DNA from: Streptomyces luomodiensis
GTDB lineage: Bacteria; Actinomycetota; Actinomycetes; Streptomycetales; Streptomycetaceae
Assembly: GCF_031679605.1 (NCBI RefSeq)
Contig: NZ_CP117522.1
Span: 310,001 to 374,000 of the forward strand
Direction: 5' to 3'
Length of the DNA stretch: 64,000 nucleotides
The notes below the pieces were generated by a model that saw only the letters and a program-made list of their open reading frames with translations, was not told where the DNA came from and did not search any database. Shown in pieces: positions 15,914-24,669 of this stretch (positions are counted from its first letter, which is position 1; each line of letters opens with the position of its first letter). Made by a program: the position numbers and the translations under genes.

Positions 15914-17560
15914 TCAGAAGCGGTCCGGGGAACGCTGCGGGAGCGGGCTCCCGGAAGGTACGTCCTGCTTCCGGTCCTCCCCGGCGTCGGCGTTCGAGTC
16001 GGCCGTCGCCTGGCAGGTCATGTCCTTCGCGGGAAGCTTGCCGGTGGTCAGGTAGCCCGCCACCGTACCGTCCGTGCACGCGTTGCCGCTCGGGTAGACG
16101 CCGTGGCCCTCGCCGCCGCGGACCGTCAGCATCTTCGAGCCCTTCAGGTCGGCGTGCAGGGCCTGACCGCTGGGCAGCGGGGTCTGGGAGTCCCACTGGT
16201 TCTGCACGACCAGCGAGCCGACCTTGTTGTTCACGACGGTGGCCGGTTCAGCGGACTTGTCCCAGAACGCGCAGGGCTTGATGCTGGACGCGAAGTCGCC
16301 GAAGAGGGGATAGCGGTTCTTGTCCTCGATGGCGTCCCGCCGATAGCTCTCGGGGTCGCGGGACCAGGCGGCGGAGTTGTCGTTGCACACCACGGTCCAG
16401 AAGCTCGCGGTGCCGTTGTCGGCCGGTGTGTCGGAGTCAGCGGCCAGGCGCGCCGTTCCGGCCGGGGCCGGGAGCTTCTTCGCGGAGGCGGGCTCGCCGG
16501 CCGCGGCCTTCTTCAGCTCCACGACCAGTTCGGTGCCGTCCTGCACGCTGAAGACCGCGCCGCGCATCATGCTCCGGATGTCATCGCCGGTGTAGGTCTG
16601 CCCGTCCATCTCGATGGGCGTCTCGTCCGCCTGCTGGACCAGGTCCCAGAACGTCCGGTCGACCTTCTTCGGGGTGTCACCGAGGCCGTACTTCTCCGAA
16701 CGCTCGGCGGCCCACTCGGTCCACCGGTCGAACGCGGGCTCGGCACCCTCCGCCCACCACTGGATCATCCCCCGCCAGGCGCGCGCCGGATCGACCGCGC
16801 TGTCCAGCACGAACCGGTCGGCCCGTTGCGGGAACAGCTGCGTGTAGACGGCGCCGAGGTAGGTCCCGTACGAGTAGCCGAGGTATGAGATCTTCTTCTC
16901 GCCGAGGATCGTCCGGAGCAGATCCATGTCACGCGCGGTGTTGCGCGTGGTGATGTGCTTGAGCGTGTCGCCCGACTTCTGGCGGCACTTGGCGGCCACG
17001 TCACGCGCCCAGGCGACGTCCTTGTCGAACGTCGCTTCCTGGTACGGCCGCAACCAGTTCTCCTCCTCCGGTTCCAGACCGCAGGTGACGGGCGTGCTCC
17101 GGCCCACTCCACGCGGGTCGAAGCCGATGAGGTCGTACTTCTGCCGGGTGGACTCGGGCAGCGCGTCCTTCATGTGCAACGGCATGTCGAGCCCCGGACC
17201 GCCGGGTCCGCCGGGGTTGGAGAGCAGGACACCGTGCCGCTGGTTGGGTGTGGTGCTCTTGATCCGGGATATGGCCATGTCGATCCGCTTGCCACCGGGA
17301 ACCCGGTAGTCAAGCGGCACCTTGATCGTCGCGCACTGATACTCCGCCGGCAGGTCGTCCTGGCACCGCTGCCACTTCGGCTTCTGCTTGACGTACCGGT
17401 CCAGGGCGCTCGCGGTGGCGGACGAGGAGGCGGCGGACGTCGGGGCGGCCGCCTCAACCGTGTCGGCCGGGGCGGCGCTGGCCGTCGAGGTGGCGAGCAC
17501 GGGCGCCAGCGTTGCCGTGACGCTGACGGCCAGCAGGGGCGCGAGACCTCGTCTACGCAC
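15914..17560 (-). CDS. Secreted tripeptidyl aminopeptidase (alpha/beta hydrolase, Slp/Tap family)
   Basis: 548 residues. A signal peptide covers about 1-35 (VRRRGLAPLLAVSVTATLAP, cleavage after TASA). The alpha/beta-hydrolase core has oxyanion motif GGPGGPG, nucleophile Ser230 in GYSYG, Asp457 in QNQWDSQTP and His486 in GEGHG, with the C-terminal TAP-like domain. These enzymes release tripeptides from extracellular proteins and feed peptide uptake. The GTG at 17560 is preceded by GGAAGGA at good spacing; the upstream in-frame residues do not fit a signal peptide. Confidence 0.9.
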   Translation of the reverse strand: MRRRGLAPLLAVSVTATLAPVLATSTASAAPADTVEAAAPTSAASSSATASALDRYVKQKPKWQRCQDDLPAEYQCATIKVPLDYRVPGGKRIDMAISRIKSTTPNQRHGVLLSNPGGPGGPGLDMPLHMKDALPESTRQKYDLIGFDPRGVGRSTPVTCGLEPEEENWLRPYQEATFDKDVAWARDVAAKCRQKSGDTLKHITTRNTARDMDLLRTILGEKKISYLGYSYGTYLGAVYTQLFPQRADRFVLDSAVDPARAWRGMIQWWAEGAEPAFDRWTEWAAERSEKYGLGDTPKKVDRTFWDLVQQADETPIEMDGQTYTGDDIRSMMRGAVFSVQDGTELVVELKKAAAGEPASAKKLPAPAGTARLAADSDTPADNGTASFWTVVCNDNSAAWSRDPESYRRDAIEDKNRYPLFGDFASSIKPCAFWDKSAEPATVVNNKVGSLVVQNQWDSQTPLPSGQALHADLKGSKMLTVRGGEGHGVYPSGNACTDGTVAGYLTTGKLPAKDMTCQATADSNADAGEDRKQDVPSGSPLPQRSPDRF

Positions 17561-17993
17561 GAAATCGTTCCTTCCGGTCACGTGTTGCGAACAGGAACGA
17601 TCATTCAGGTGGCGTGCGTCGGGGAACATCGGCCGTGCGGCCCCAACTCCCCTCCGCCTTGAGAGTGATGGGGCGGCTCGTGCATGGTCCCCTGGTTGTA
17701 GCGGACGGGTGCGGGGCGCCCGGTACGCCGTCCCTCGTCAGCCACGGGAAACGGTCGGACGGTCGGCGGAGCCATGACCGACGTCAACTCCCTGGCCGCA
17801 GACCGGCTTTGTCCACCCCGGCGTGTCCGGACGTTGTGCGGATTGTGGAACCATCTTGTGAGACTCGGACACGTATCCGAACATCACTCGCCACTGGCTT
17901 GATATCCAGAGCCGGAGCACCGGGATGTCTTCGAGGCACAGCCAAAGCCCCCGCGTGACAAACCGCCCCCACGAACGAACGGACAAGCACACC
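17561..17993. other. Divergent intergenic region, peptidase and serine hydrolase genes
   Basis: This 433-bp region holds the promoters of two exported-protein genes. The only structured element seen is TCGGA-N6-TCCGA at 17865-17880, a possible operator about 115 bases before the serine hydrolase start. No small gene is supported. Confidence 0.4.
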
Positions 17994-18887
17994 ATGGGCC
18001 GACACCGCCGAATATCCCCGTCTCCCCGTACCACCCTGGCGTCACGTGCGGCGCTGGCCGCGGGAGCGCTCGTGCCGACGATCGTCGCGGTGGGGTCGGC
18101 TCACGCAGCCACCCCGCAGGCGGCGATCTGCACCTCGGACGATCCGGAACTCGCCGACAAGCTCTCCCAAGACATCAACTCGGCACTGGACGGCTCCCCC
18201 GCCACGACCGCGATCAGCCTCCATGACCGCACCACGAACACCACCTGCACTCTGGATGCGGACCGCACGTTCGACTCCGCGAGCACGGTCAAGGTGACCG
18301 TGCTCGCCACACTGCTGTGGGACGCGCAGAAGGAGGATCGCGCCCTGACGCAGGAGGAGAAGGACCGCGCCACCGCCATGATCACACAGTCCGACAACGA
18401 TGCCACCACCGCACTGTGGAAGCAGCTCGGGGCGGACAAGATCAGCGGGTTCCTGCAAGCCGCGGGAATGACCAACACCACCCTGGACAGCGAAGGTCAC
18501 TGGGGACTCACCCAGATCACCGCGAACGACGAGGAGAAACTCCTCCACCTGGTCACCCACGCCAACCCGGTGCTCAGCGAGGACTCCCGCGCCTACATCC
18601 TGAAGCTGACGAGCGAGGTCATCCCCTCACAGCGTTGGGGAACCCCGGCCGGCGCGCCGAGCGACGCACAGGTGCATGTGAAGAACGGCTGGCTGGAGCG
18701 GGCCACGAACGGCTGGCGTGTGCACAGCCTCGGCGCTTTCACCGGCGGCGACCACGACTACACCATCACGGTGCTCTCGCAGGACAACGCCACGATGGAC
18801 GACGGCATCGCCACCATCGAAGGCATCGCCCGCGCCGTCCACAAGAACCTCAACGCCCCCGCGTCCAGCGCTCACTCACCGGGATGA
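17994..18887 (+). CDS. Exported serine hydrolase, class A beta-lactamase-like
   Basis: 297 residues. A basic N-terminus and hydrophobic run end in AHA at about residue 38, giving a signal peptide. Penicillin-interacting motifs are in order: Ser97-TVK100 (SxxK), Ser133-Asp-Asn (SDN) and Lys230-Asn-Gly in place of KTG. The class A Glu166 motif (ExxxN) is not obvious, so it may be a peptidoglycan-active or inactive relative rather than a true beta-lactamase. The ATG is chosen for signal-peptide fit; its ribosome site is weak and a GTG 13 codons upstream is possible. Confidence 0.8.
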   Translation: MGRHRRISPSPRTTLASRAALAAGALVPTIVAVGSAHAATPQAAICTSDDPELADKLSQDINSALDGSPATTAISLHDRTTNTTCTLDADRTFDSASTVKVTVLATLLWDAQKEDRALTQEEKDRATAMITQSDNDATTALWKQLGADKISGFLQAAGMTNTTLDSEGHWGLTQITANDEEKLLHLVTHANPVLSEDSRAYILKLTSEVIPSQRWGTPAGAPSDAQVHVKNGWLERATNGWRVHSLGAFTGGDHDYTITVLSQDNATMDDGIATIEGIARAVHKNLNAPASSAHSPG

Positions 18888-19126
18888 GCTGGGGCCTTGC
18901 CTTACGACCTGGAGCCCCGGCCACCGTCCCCGGTGGCGGAGAAGACAGACAGAGCGCTGGCCGTACTGATCATCATCGGCCCGTGCTCAGGCTGTACCAC
19001 GGGGGTTCGGAGGGGCGGGACGGAGCGGAGCCGGCCAGCCGCGTTCGGCGGTGATGTCACGCAGGCAGGCCGCCCGGCACCGTGAGACCGGGCAACCCGG
19101 CCGGCGCGACGTTCGCCGTCGGCCGT

Positions 19127-19642
19127 TCACAGCCTGAAAACCACTCCACGCCAGATCCATCCCGCGCCGAGGACCGTGTCACGCAAAGGGTTCTTCATCT
19201 CCCGCGAGTCGAAGCCGAACGCCTGAATTCTTCGCCGACGGCCGTCGGGCCCCTGTTCACTGGTCCACCGCTTGGAGACCGTGGTCATCGGCCCACGGCC
19301 GTACGCGCCCGAGGTGGCGACTTTGGGCGTGGTCCCGACCCATGTCACCTCCCACTGCTCGTCGAGCGTGCGCACCTCGCGCTTCTGCGGGACCAGGCGC
19401 ATCCGGATCCGAAACTGCCGGTCCAGCCCGTTTCGGACGAAGAAGGTCTGCCAGGTGGGCTCCCGGATCCGCCACTCCGCCACCAGGTCGGCCTTCTCCG
19501 CAGAGCGGGCGTCGCGCACGACGAACGGTACGTCCGGACCGTTGAGCGCGAGCAGCGCGGTCCGCAGATGCGTACTGGGCAGCGGCATGACCTCACTCCC
19601 GGGGTATCGGGTGCCGGTGTACTTGTCCCAGAAGCGGCCCAT
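19127..19642 (-). CDS. Conserved-looking hypothetical protein
   Basis: 171 residues, Trp- and Arg-rich, starting MGRFWDKYTGTRYPG. I do not recognise the family. It has no membrane segment or signal peptide. Central features are WRIREPTWQTFFVRNGL and a WEVTWVGTTPKV strand pattern, suggesting a beta-rich domain of about 110 residues. Its ATG lies just before the stop of a 33-codon ORF on the same strand (TAGCGATG), so the two are probably translated together. Confidence 0.65.
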   Translation of the reverse strand: MGRFWDKYTGTRYPGSEVMPLPSTHLRTALLALNGPDVPFVVRDARSAEKADLVAEWRIREPTWQTFFVRNGLDRQFRIRMRLVPQKREVRTLDEQWEVTWVGTTPKVATSGAYGRGPMTTVSKRWTSEQGPDGRRRRIQAFGFDSREMKNPLRDTVLGAGWIWRGVVFRL

Positions 19643-19644
19643 CG

Positions 19645-19746
19645 CTACGCCTCCACACCGGTAGCGGGGCGAACCGTGCGCGAGCACTTACGGACACCAT
19701 CCACGACGAAGCCGAACTCGGTCGGCACAGGCAGTGTTGCAGGCAT
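19645..19746 (-). CDS. 33-residue small protein upstream of the 171-residue protein
   Basis: MPATLPVPTEFGFVVDGVRK followed by CSRTVRPATGVEA, then TAG. The strong ribosome site GGAAGGAGGG lies just before its ATG, better than the site of the following gene, which begins one base after this stop. It may be a real small protein or a leader that sets expression of the downstream gene. The single Cys and hydrophobic FGFVV are the only visible features. Confidence 0.5.
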   Translation of the reverse strand: MPATLPVPTEFGFVVDGVRKCSRTVRPATGVEA

Positions 19747-19900
19747 CTCACGCCCTCCTTCCACGGCAAGTACATCAGTATCAGGCAACGTTGCCCCTGT
19801 CCGTTCGGGTGTCGTTCCAGGATCTGGACCATGCTTCTCATGATGCGAGCTGCTCGTTACGATCCTGACGGTTCGGTTTCCGGTGAGGGAGGCACATGCG

Positions 19901-20272
19901 ATGGTCGAAGCTGTGGCGCTTCCGGCGCCCTGGCAGGTCAGATTCCAGGCGGGCGGCAACGAAGGTCTCGCCGACACGCACAAAGGCGGCATCGGCGGTT
20001 CGGCGGGGATGCGACCGCACGAGCTGCTGGAGGCTTCCCTGGCCACGTGCATGACCATCTCGGCCCGGATGGCGCTGGCCGACCTCGGTGTCACCGTCGC
20101 CGAGGTGCGTGTGGAGGTACACCTGGAGCGTGAGGAGTCTGCAACGCGGTTCCGGTACAGGCTCCTGCTCGACCCGGAGCTTGAGGTTCACCGGCCCGCG
20201 GTCATGGAGCGCATCGCCTGTTCGCCAGTGCGCTCCACGCTGAGCAAGCCACTGGTCTTCGAGCCTGCCTGA
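19901..20272 (+). CDS. OsmC-family protein
   Basis: 123 residues with the OsmC/Ohr fold pattern: GMRPHELLEASLATCMTISA contains the N-terminal peroxidatic-type Cys on its helix. A second conserved Cys is at IACSPVRSTL near the C-terminus. OsmC proteins reduce organic hydroperoxides with thiol help; with the LEAxLATC layout it is closer to the OsmC/YhfA side than to Ohr. ATG at 19901 is preferred because AGGGAGG lies eight bases upstream; a GTG six codons earlier overlaps that site. Confidence 0.85.
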   Translation: MVEAVALPAPWQVRFQAGGNEGLADTHKGGIGGSAGMRPHELLEASLATCMTISARMALADLGVTVAEVRVEVHLEREESATRFRYRLLLDPELEVHRPAVMERIACSPVRSTLSKPLVFEPA

Positions 20273-20398
20273 CAGCCGCCGGCATCGACTCCTGGTCAGG
20301 TGCGGGGAGGCCACGGTTTTATCGATCGCCACACGGTGTCCACGGGCAGTTGCCGGCGAGCCATGAAGCTCGGCGACCCCGAGGCGCCCAGGGCTCGG

Positions 20399-20698
20399 TC
20401 AGCGGAACCAGACCAGCACCGGGATACGGATCTCGCGTATGTCGCGGAGAGCGACGTACTCGAACACGACGGGCTCGCCGGGGATCTGGAGGCTGTACCG
20501 GGTACCGAGGTCGTCCATGTCGTCCATCGGGTCACCGGGCGGCCGCCGGTCACGGTCGATCGCGCCACCGACCTCCAGGGCCAACGCGCGCAGGAAGTTG
20601 ACCACCTTCTTCGACAGGTCCGGTGGCATGTCAAGCACCGTCTGAGCCGGGATCTCCTCCGTCCAGACGGTCCAGCCGCGGCGCGGAGCGTCGCTCAC
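20399..20698 (-). CDS. Small toxin-like protein (possible RelE/ParE fold)
   Basis: 99 residues: an N-terminal WTVWTEEIPAQTVLDMPPDL with a following helix, and a strand-rich end (RYSLQIPGEPVVFEY, then IREIRIPVLVWFR). The order helix-helix-strands ending in a hydrophobic strand is that of RelE/ParE toxins, though catalytic residues cannot be assigned. Its GTG start overlaps the stop of the upstream DUF6247-like gene by four bases (GTGA), the arrangement of antitoxin-toxin operons. Classification by layout and fold pattern only. Confidence 0.55.
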   Translation of the reverse strand: MSDAPRRGWTVWTEEIPAQTVLDMPPDLSKKVVNFLRALALEVGGAIDRDRRPPGDPMDDMDDLGTRYSLQIPGEPVVFEYVALRDIREIRIPVLVWFR

Positions 20699-20979
20699 CG
20701 AGCGGCCCCTTCGAGCTGGTCGGCGAGCTCGTCCACAGACACCAGGCGGCGGCCGGCAGCGGCGTTCGCACGGCTGTCCCCGGCACCAGGGGCGCGATCG
20801 AGCATCGCGGCCTTCCACCAGCTGCGCATGACGCCGGGAACGTCCTCCTCCTCGGCGGCCAGAACCTCGCTGTAGAAGCGGGCACGCTGCGCACCGCGCA
20901 AGGCGTCACCAATGGCATTGATCGTGTGCGGGATCGCCGTGACCTGGCGGTCAGTCGGGTGGTCCGGCTGTGCGCTCAT
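20695..20979 (-). CDS. DUF6247-like protein, possible antitoxin partner
   Basis: 94 residues. The core, HTINAIGDALRGAQRARFY then EVLAAEEEDVPGVMRSWWK, matches actinobacterial DUF6247 proteins as I remember them; the C-terminus is a short charged helix (VSVDELADQLEG) like the toxin-binding tails of antitoxins. The promoter-proximal position and GTGA overlap with the toxin-like gene fit the usual antitoxin-first order. The ATG follows a triplicated purine run (GAGGG, GAAGGG, GAGGG). Confidence 0.6.
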   Translation of the reverse strand: MSAQPDHPTDRQVTAIPHTINAIGDALRGAQRARFYSEVLAAEEEDVPGVMRSWWKAAMLDRAPGAGDSRANAAAGRRLVSVDELADQLEGAAR

Positions 20980-21224
20980 CCCTCGTTCCCTTCGTTCCCT
21001 CGTCGCTCCGAGTCTGACGACCGGCGGCCGAACCGTCCAGACCCGCTCGGCACCTCCGATTCTCCCGTACCACACAGCCGGTCCCCGGCTGGTCCCCGGA
21101 GCGACGGCCGGGATGCCGCGGAACGCCCCGCCCACCCTCGGCAGCTCCGCCGGGCCGCGTCTACTCTGGATACGTCGGCGCGCACCCTGACAGGGACGCG
21201 ACCTCTTCACCGAAGGGCAGTACC

Positions 21225-21647
21225 GTGCTGCGCACCATGTTCAAGTCCAAGATCCACCGGGCCACCGTGACCCAGGCCGATCTGCACTATGTGGGCTCCG
21301 TGACCGTTGACCGCGACCTGATGGACGCCGCCGACCTACTGCCCGGCGAACTGGTACATATCGTCGACATCACCAATGGCGCCCGGCTGGAGACGTATGT
21401 GATCGAGGGCGAGCGAGGCACTGGCGTGCTCGGCATCAACGGCGCCGCCGCCCATCTGGTGCACCCCGGTGACCTGGTCATCCTCATCAGCTACGCCCAG
21501 GTCGACGACGCGGAGGCCCGTACCCTGCGGCCTGCCGTCGTCCATGTCGACGCCGCCAACCGGATCACCGCGCTGGGCGACGACGCTGCCGAGCCCGCCC
21601 CCGGCACAGACACCGTCCGGCCTCCGCACGCGGCCGCGCACGCCTGA
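21225..21647 (+). CDS. panD: Aspartate 1-decarboxylase
   Basis: 140 residues. The self-cleavage site Gly24-Ser25 in YVGSVTVD creates the pyruvoyl cofactor; the family block [14 protein letters not shown] follows at about 47-60, as does [13 protein letters not shown] at about 67-79. It makes beta-alanine for pantothenate and coenzyme A. The C-terminus carries a 20-residue Ala/Pro extension. Not next to panB or panC, so it may be a second copy or tied to a beta-alanine-using pathway; a hairpin terminator follows. Confidence 0.95.
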   Translation: MLRTMFKSKIHRATVTQADLHYVGSVTVDRDLMDAADLLPGELVHIVDITNGARLETYVIEGERGTGVLGINGAAAHLVHPGDLVILISYAQVDDAEARTLRPAVVHVDAANRITALGDDAAEPAPGTDTVRPPHAAAHA

Positions 21648-21736
21648 GCCATCGCCGCATCCGCCATCGCCGCATCCGCCGTCGGCATCCACAGCCGTGT
21701 CGCTCACACCCGGCCTGCGGTGCCACGGCCCTGCCG

Positions 21737-21761
21737 CCGTCGCCGACGATGTCGGCGACGG
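21737..21761. terminator. Terminator between convergent panD and marR-type genes
   Basis: CCGTCGCCGAC-GAT-GTCGGCGACGG is an 11-bp perfect stem with a three-base loop, between two converging stop codons. Confidence 0.7.
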
Positions 21762-21816
21762 CCCGTTCGGCGTCGGACGTGGCGCTGCACCCGGGGGGCG
21801 CGCGATCAGTGAACCT

Positions 21817-22278
21817 TCAGTCCCTGACCGCGCCCTCGATCTTGTACGCGATGGCGATGAACGCCTCGACCTCGTCCGGTGTCAGGTTCGCCACCGAGTC
21901 CCGCTCCAAGGTCCGCCACATGGCCGCGATCGGCTGCCGCATGGCGCGGCCCTTGTCGGTGAGGTGGACGACCATCACCCGCCGGTCGTGCTCGGCCGGC
22001 TCGCGGGTGAGCAGGCCCGCTTCCTGCATGCGGCGCAGCGACTTGGAAACGGTGGAGTGGTCCAGCCCGACGCTTTCGAGGAGTTCGGACTGGGTCTGGC
22101 CGTCCTTGTCGAACAGCTGCATCAGCAGCAGTTCCTGTCCCGGGTGCAGACGCATCTCCCGGAGCATGGCGGCGGCCCTGCCGCGGTGCGCTCGGGAGAG
22201 CTGGAAGACCGCGTAGCTCAGCCGCCCCTCGCCGACCGCGCCTGGGGACTGCGGGATGGGGGAAGCGGAGTCGGTCAC
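21817..22278 (-). CDS. MarR-family transcriptional regulator
   Basis: 153 residues. The winged helix lies at about 50-105: QTQSELLESVGLDHSTVSKS recognition region, then LLTREPAEHDRRVMVVHLT wing with the DxRxxxVxLT signature. AAGGAGGAC at proper spacing supports the GTG. It is the last gene of a three-gene run with an old yellow enzyme (14 bases upstream) and a quinone reductase, and two inverted repeats upstream of that run fit autoregulation induced by reactive electrophiles. Confidence 0.9.
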   Translation of the reverse strand: MTDSASPIPQSPGAVGEGRLSYAVFQLSRAHRGRAAAMLREMRLHPGQELLLMQLFDKDGQTQSELLESVGLDHSTVSKSLRRMQEAGLLTREPAEHDRRVMVVHLTDKGRAMRQPIAAMWRTLERDSVANLTPDEVEAFIAIAYKIEGAVRD

Positions 22279-22292
22279 GGGTGGGTCCTCCT

Positions 22293-23366
22293 TCAGGACG
22301 CGAGCGTGGGGTAGTCGGTGTATCCGGCCGCGCCGCCGCCGTAGAACGTCGTCGGGTCGGGGGTGTTGAGGGGTGCCCCTGAGCGTATCCGCTCGACCAG
22401 GTCGGGGTTGGCCAGGGCCTGCGCGCCGACGGTGACGACGTCGGCACGGCCCTCGGCGATGTCCGCCGCGCGGGCGGCCAGGTCGGCACCGGCCCGGTTG
22501 ACCAGCAGGGCGGTCGGCCACAGTGTCCGCAGGGTGTCCAGCAGTTCCTCGTCCCCGGCGTGGACGACGTGCAGGTAGGCGAGGTTGAGCGGGGCGAGCG
22601 CGCGGACCAGGGCGGGGTACAGCTCGTGGGTGTCGTCCTCCTCGATGTCGTTGTACGGGTTGGCGGGCGAGATCCTGATGCCGGTGCGGCCGGCGCCGAT
22701 CTCCTCCGCCACCGCCGTGGCGACCTCCAGCGCGAAGCGGATGCGGCCCTCGACGGAGCCACCGTAGCGGTCGGTGCGGCGGTTGGCGTTGGTGGACAGG
22801 AACTGGTGCACGAGGTAGCCGCTGGCGCCGTGGATCTCGACACCGTCGGCGCCGGCCTCGACGGCGGCCGCGGCGGCGCGCCGGAAGTCCTCGACCGTCG
22901 CGGCGACCTCCCCGGTGGTCAGCTCGCGCGGCTGTGGCATCGACTGGGGTCCGGAGGCGGTGAACATGGTGCCCGCGGGGCGGATCGCGGACGGGGCCAC
23001 CGGCTGCCGCCCGTGGGGGGTGTTGTCGGGGTGGGCGATCCGCCCGGTGTGCATGAGCTGGATGACGATCCGTCCGCCGGCCGCGTGCACGGCGTCGGTG
23101 ACCTTGCGCCAGCCCGCGATCTGCTCCTCGGTGTGGATTCCGGGGGTCAGCAGATAGCCCTGTCCGTCGGCGGAGGGCTGGGTTCCTTCGGTGACGATGA
23201 GGGCGTGCGAGGCCCGCTGGGCGTAGTACTCGGCGTTCAGCCCGGTCGGGACGCCTTCCGGGGTGGAGCGGTCCCTGGTCATCGGGGCCATGGCCAGCCG
23301 GTGCGGCAGGGCGATGTCGCCGATGGCGGTCGGTGTCCACAGGGCGTCCAGTGGGGTGTCGGGCAT
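22293..23366 (-). CDS. Old yellow enzyme-family alkene reductase
   Basis: 357 residues forming an FMN TIM barrel. Visible family features are APMTRDRS near the N-terminus, IQLMHTGRIAHP, the substrate-binding and catalytic GVEIHGASGYLVHQFLS, and TDRYGGSVEGR. The enzyme reduces activated C=C bonds of enals, enones and nitroalkenes with NAD(P)H. ATG at 23366 is preceded by AAGGAGA. It lies between a quinone oxidoreductase and a MarR regulator, together an electrophile-detoxification unit. Confidence 0.9.
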   Translation of the reverse strand: MPDTPLDALWTPTAIGDIALPHRLAMAPMTRDRSTPEGVPTGLNAEYYAQRASHALIVTEGTQPSADGQGYLLTPGIHTEEQIAGWRKVTDAVHAAGGRIVIQLMHTGRIAHPDNTPHGRQPVAPSAIRPAGTMFTASGPQSMPQPRELTTGEVAATVEDFRRAAAAAVEAGADGVEIHGASGYLVHQFLSTNANRRTDRYGGSVEGRIRFALEVATAVAEEIGAGRTGIRISPANPYNDIEEDDTHELYPALVRALAPLNLAYLHVVHAGDEELLDTLRTLWPTALLVNRAGADLAARAADIAEGRADVVTVGAQALANPDLVERIRSGAPLNTPDPTTFYGGGAAGYTDYPTLAS

Positions 23367-23467
23367 GAGGATTCTCCTTGAGGGGCTGGTCGGGCGGGCA
23401 AGGCCACCCCTGCACGCAAGGTCTGGGTCCTGTCCGGCGGGCAAGGGCGGGGCGGCCGGGGCGGGTT

Positions 23468-24382
23468 TCAGGCGACAGTGAGGACGAGCTTGCCGCGGCC
23501 GTGGCCGGCGTCGCTGGTCCGCTGGGCCTCGGCGGCCTCGGCGAGCGGGTAGGTGGCACCGACCGTGGTCACCAGCCGGCCGGTGGCGGCCTGGCGGGCG
23601 AGTTCGGCCAGCCGGGTGGCCGACTTGCGCTGGGGGCCCTCGGCGAAGACGACGCCCAGTTCTCCGGCGCGGAAGTCGGCGGTGGTGACGATCCGGTCGG
23701 TGCCGCCGCGCAGGGTGATGGAGTCCTCCAGGGCACCCTTGCCGGCGGCGTCGAGGACGGCGTCCACACCGTCGGGGGCGAGGGCGCGGACCCGCTCGAC
23801 CAGGCCCTCGCCGTAGGTCGTGGCAGTGGCGCCGAGAGAGGTGAGGTACTCCTGGTTGCCGGGGCCGGCGGTGCCGATGACGCGTGCGCCGCGGGCGGTG
23901 GCCAGCTGGACGGCGATGGTGCCGAGGGCCCCGGCCGCGCCGTGGATCAGCAGGGTCTCCCCGGCCTTGACGTCCAAGAGGTCCAGGACGCGGTCGGCGG
24001 CGTCGCTCGCGACCGGCAGCGCGACCGCGTGCGTCCAGTCCAGCCCGGCGGGCTTGGGCGCTATGGCGGCGGGGGTGGTCAGGGCGTACTCGGCGTAGGC
24101 GCCGGTGTCGGACCAGCCGAGCACCTCGTCCCCCACCTTCACCTGGTCGACGCCCTCACCCAGGGCGTCGACGACGCCGGCGATCTCACTGCCGGGGGTC
24201 GCGGGCAGCGGGACGGGGAAGATGGCCGCCATGCTCCCGGAGCGGATCTTGCCGTCCACCGGGTTGACCCCGACCGCCTTGATCCGGACGCGGACCTGGC
24301 CGGGACCGGGCTCGGGGATCCCGGTCTCGGCCTCATGCAGGACCTCGGTGCCGCCGAAGCGGTCGAAAACAATGGCCTTCAT
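23468..24382 (-). CDS. NADP-dependent quinone oxidoreductase (MDR family)
   Basis: 304 residues. An N-terminal GroES-like domain (MKAIVFDRFGGTEVLHEAE, then GVNPVDGKIRSG) and a Rossmann domain with IHGAAGALGTIAVQLA define a zinc-free medium-chain quinone/enal reductase. No zinc ligands are seen. It is the first gene of the run ending in MarR; two MarR-type inverted repeats lie 39 to 90 bases before its start, so it is probably the most directly controlled gene. Confidence 0.88.
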   Translation of the reverse strand: MKAIVFDRFGGTEVLHEAETGIPEPGPGQVRVRIKAVGVNPVDGKIRSGSMAAIFPVPLPATPGSEIAGVVDALGEGVDQVKVGDEVLGWSDTGAYAEYALTTPAAIAPKPAGLDWTHAVALPVASDAADRVLDLLDVKAGETLLIHGAAGALGTIAVQLATARGARVIGTAGPGNQEYLTSLGATATTYGEGLVERVRALAPDGVDAVLDAAGKGALEDSITLRGGTDRIVTTADFRAGELGVVFAEGPQRKSATRLAELARQAATGRLVTTVGATYPLAEAAEAQRTSDAGHGRGKLVLTVA

Positions 24383-24420
24383 GGCAACTCCTTGAGTGGA
24401 ACCTGGGTCGACGCGCCACT

Positions 24421-24438
24421 TATGTGGCCGACCACGTA
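24421..24438. promoter_or_regulatory. MarR-type operator 1
   Basis: TATGTGG-CCGA-CCACGTA is an inverted repeat with one mismatch in the outer bases. It sits 39 bases before the quinone reductase start. Confidence 0.5.
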
Positions 24439-24452
24439 AACGTAGCACCGGA

Positions 24453-24472
24453 TTGCGTGGCTAGCCAAGTAA
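24453..24472. promoter_or_regulatory. MarR-type operator 2
   Basis: TTGCGTGGCT and AGCCAAGTAA form a 20-bp imperfect palindrome centred on CTAG, matching operator 1 in its TGG/CCA core. The centres of the two are 33 bases, about three turns, apart. Confidence 0.5.
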
Positions 24473-24669
24473 TTGGATGTGATCCGCTGCGGAGCGGGCC
24501 GACCGGGGGTTTCCCGCGCTGCTGTACGGCTTCGGCACACCGGTCGAGAACGCCGCCAGTCGGTCGTTCGAGTACGCGGCGCCTCCGGCGGGCCGACAGG
24601 CCACCGCTCAAGGCCGGTCACATGGTCGAGAATCGGTAAGGAGACAGGGGGACCGGACAGGAGCCCATC

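Noticed and set aside
21817-23559. A single 580-codon frame running through the old yellow enzyme and MarR genes
   Set aside because: The N-terminal 400 residues are the wrong frame of the old yellow enzyme; only the last 153 residues are real MarR with its own GTG and AAGGAGG.
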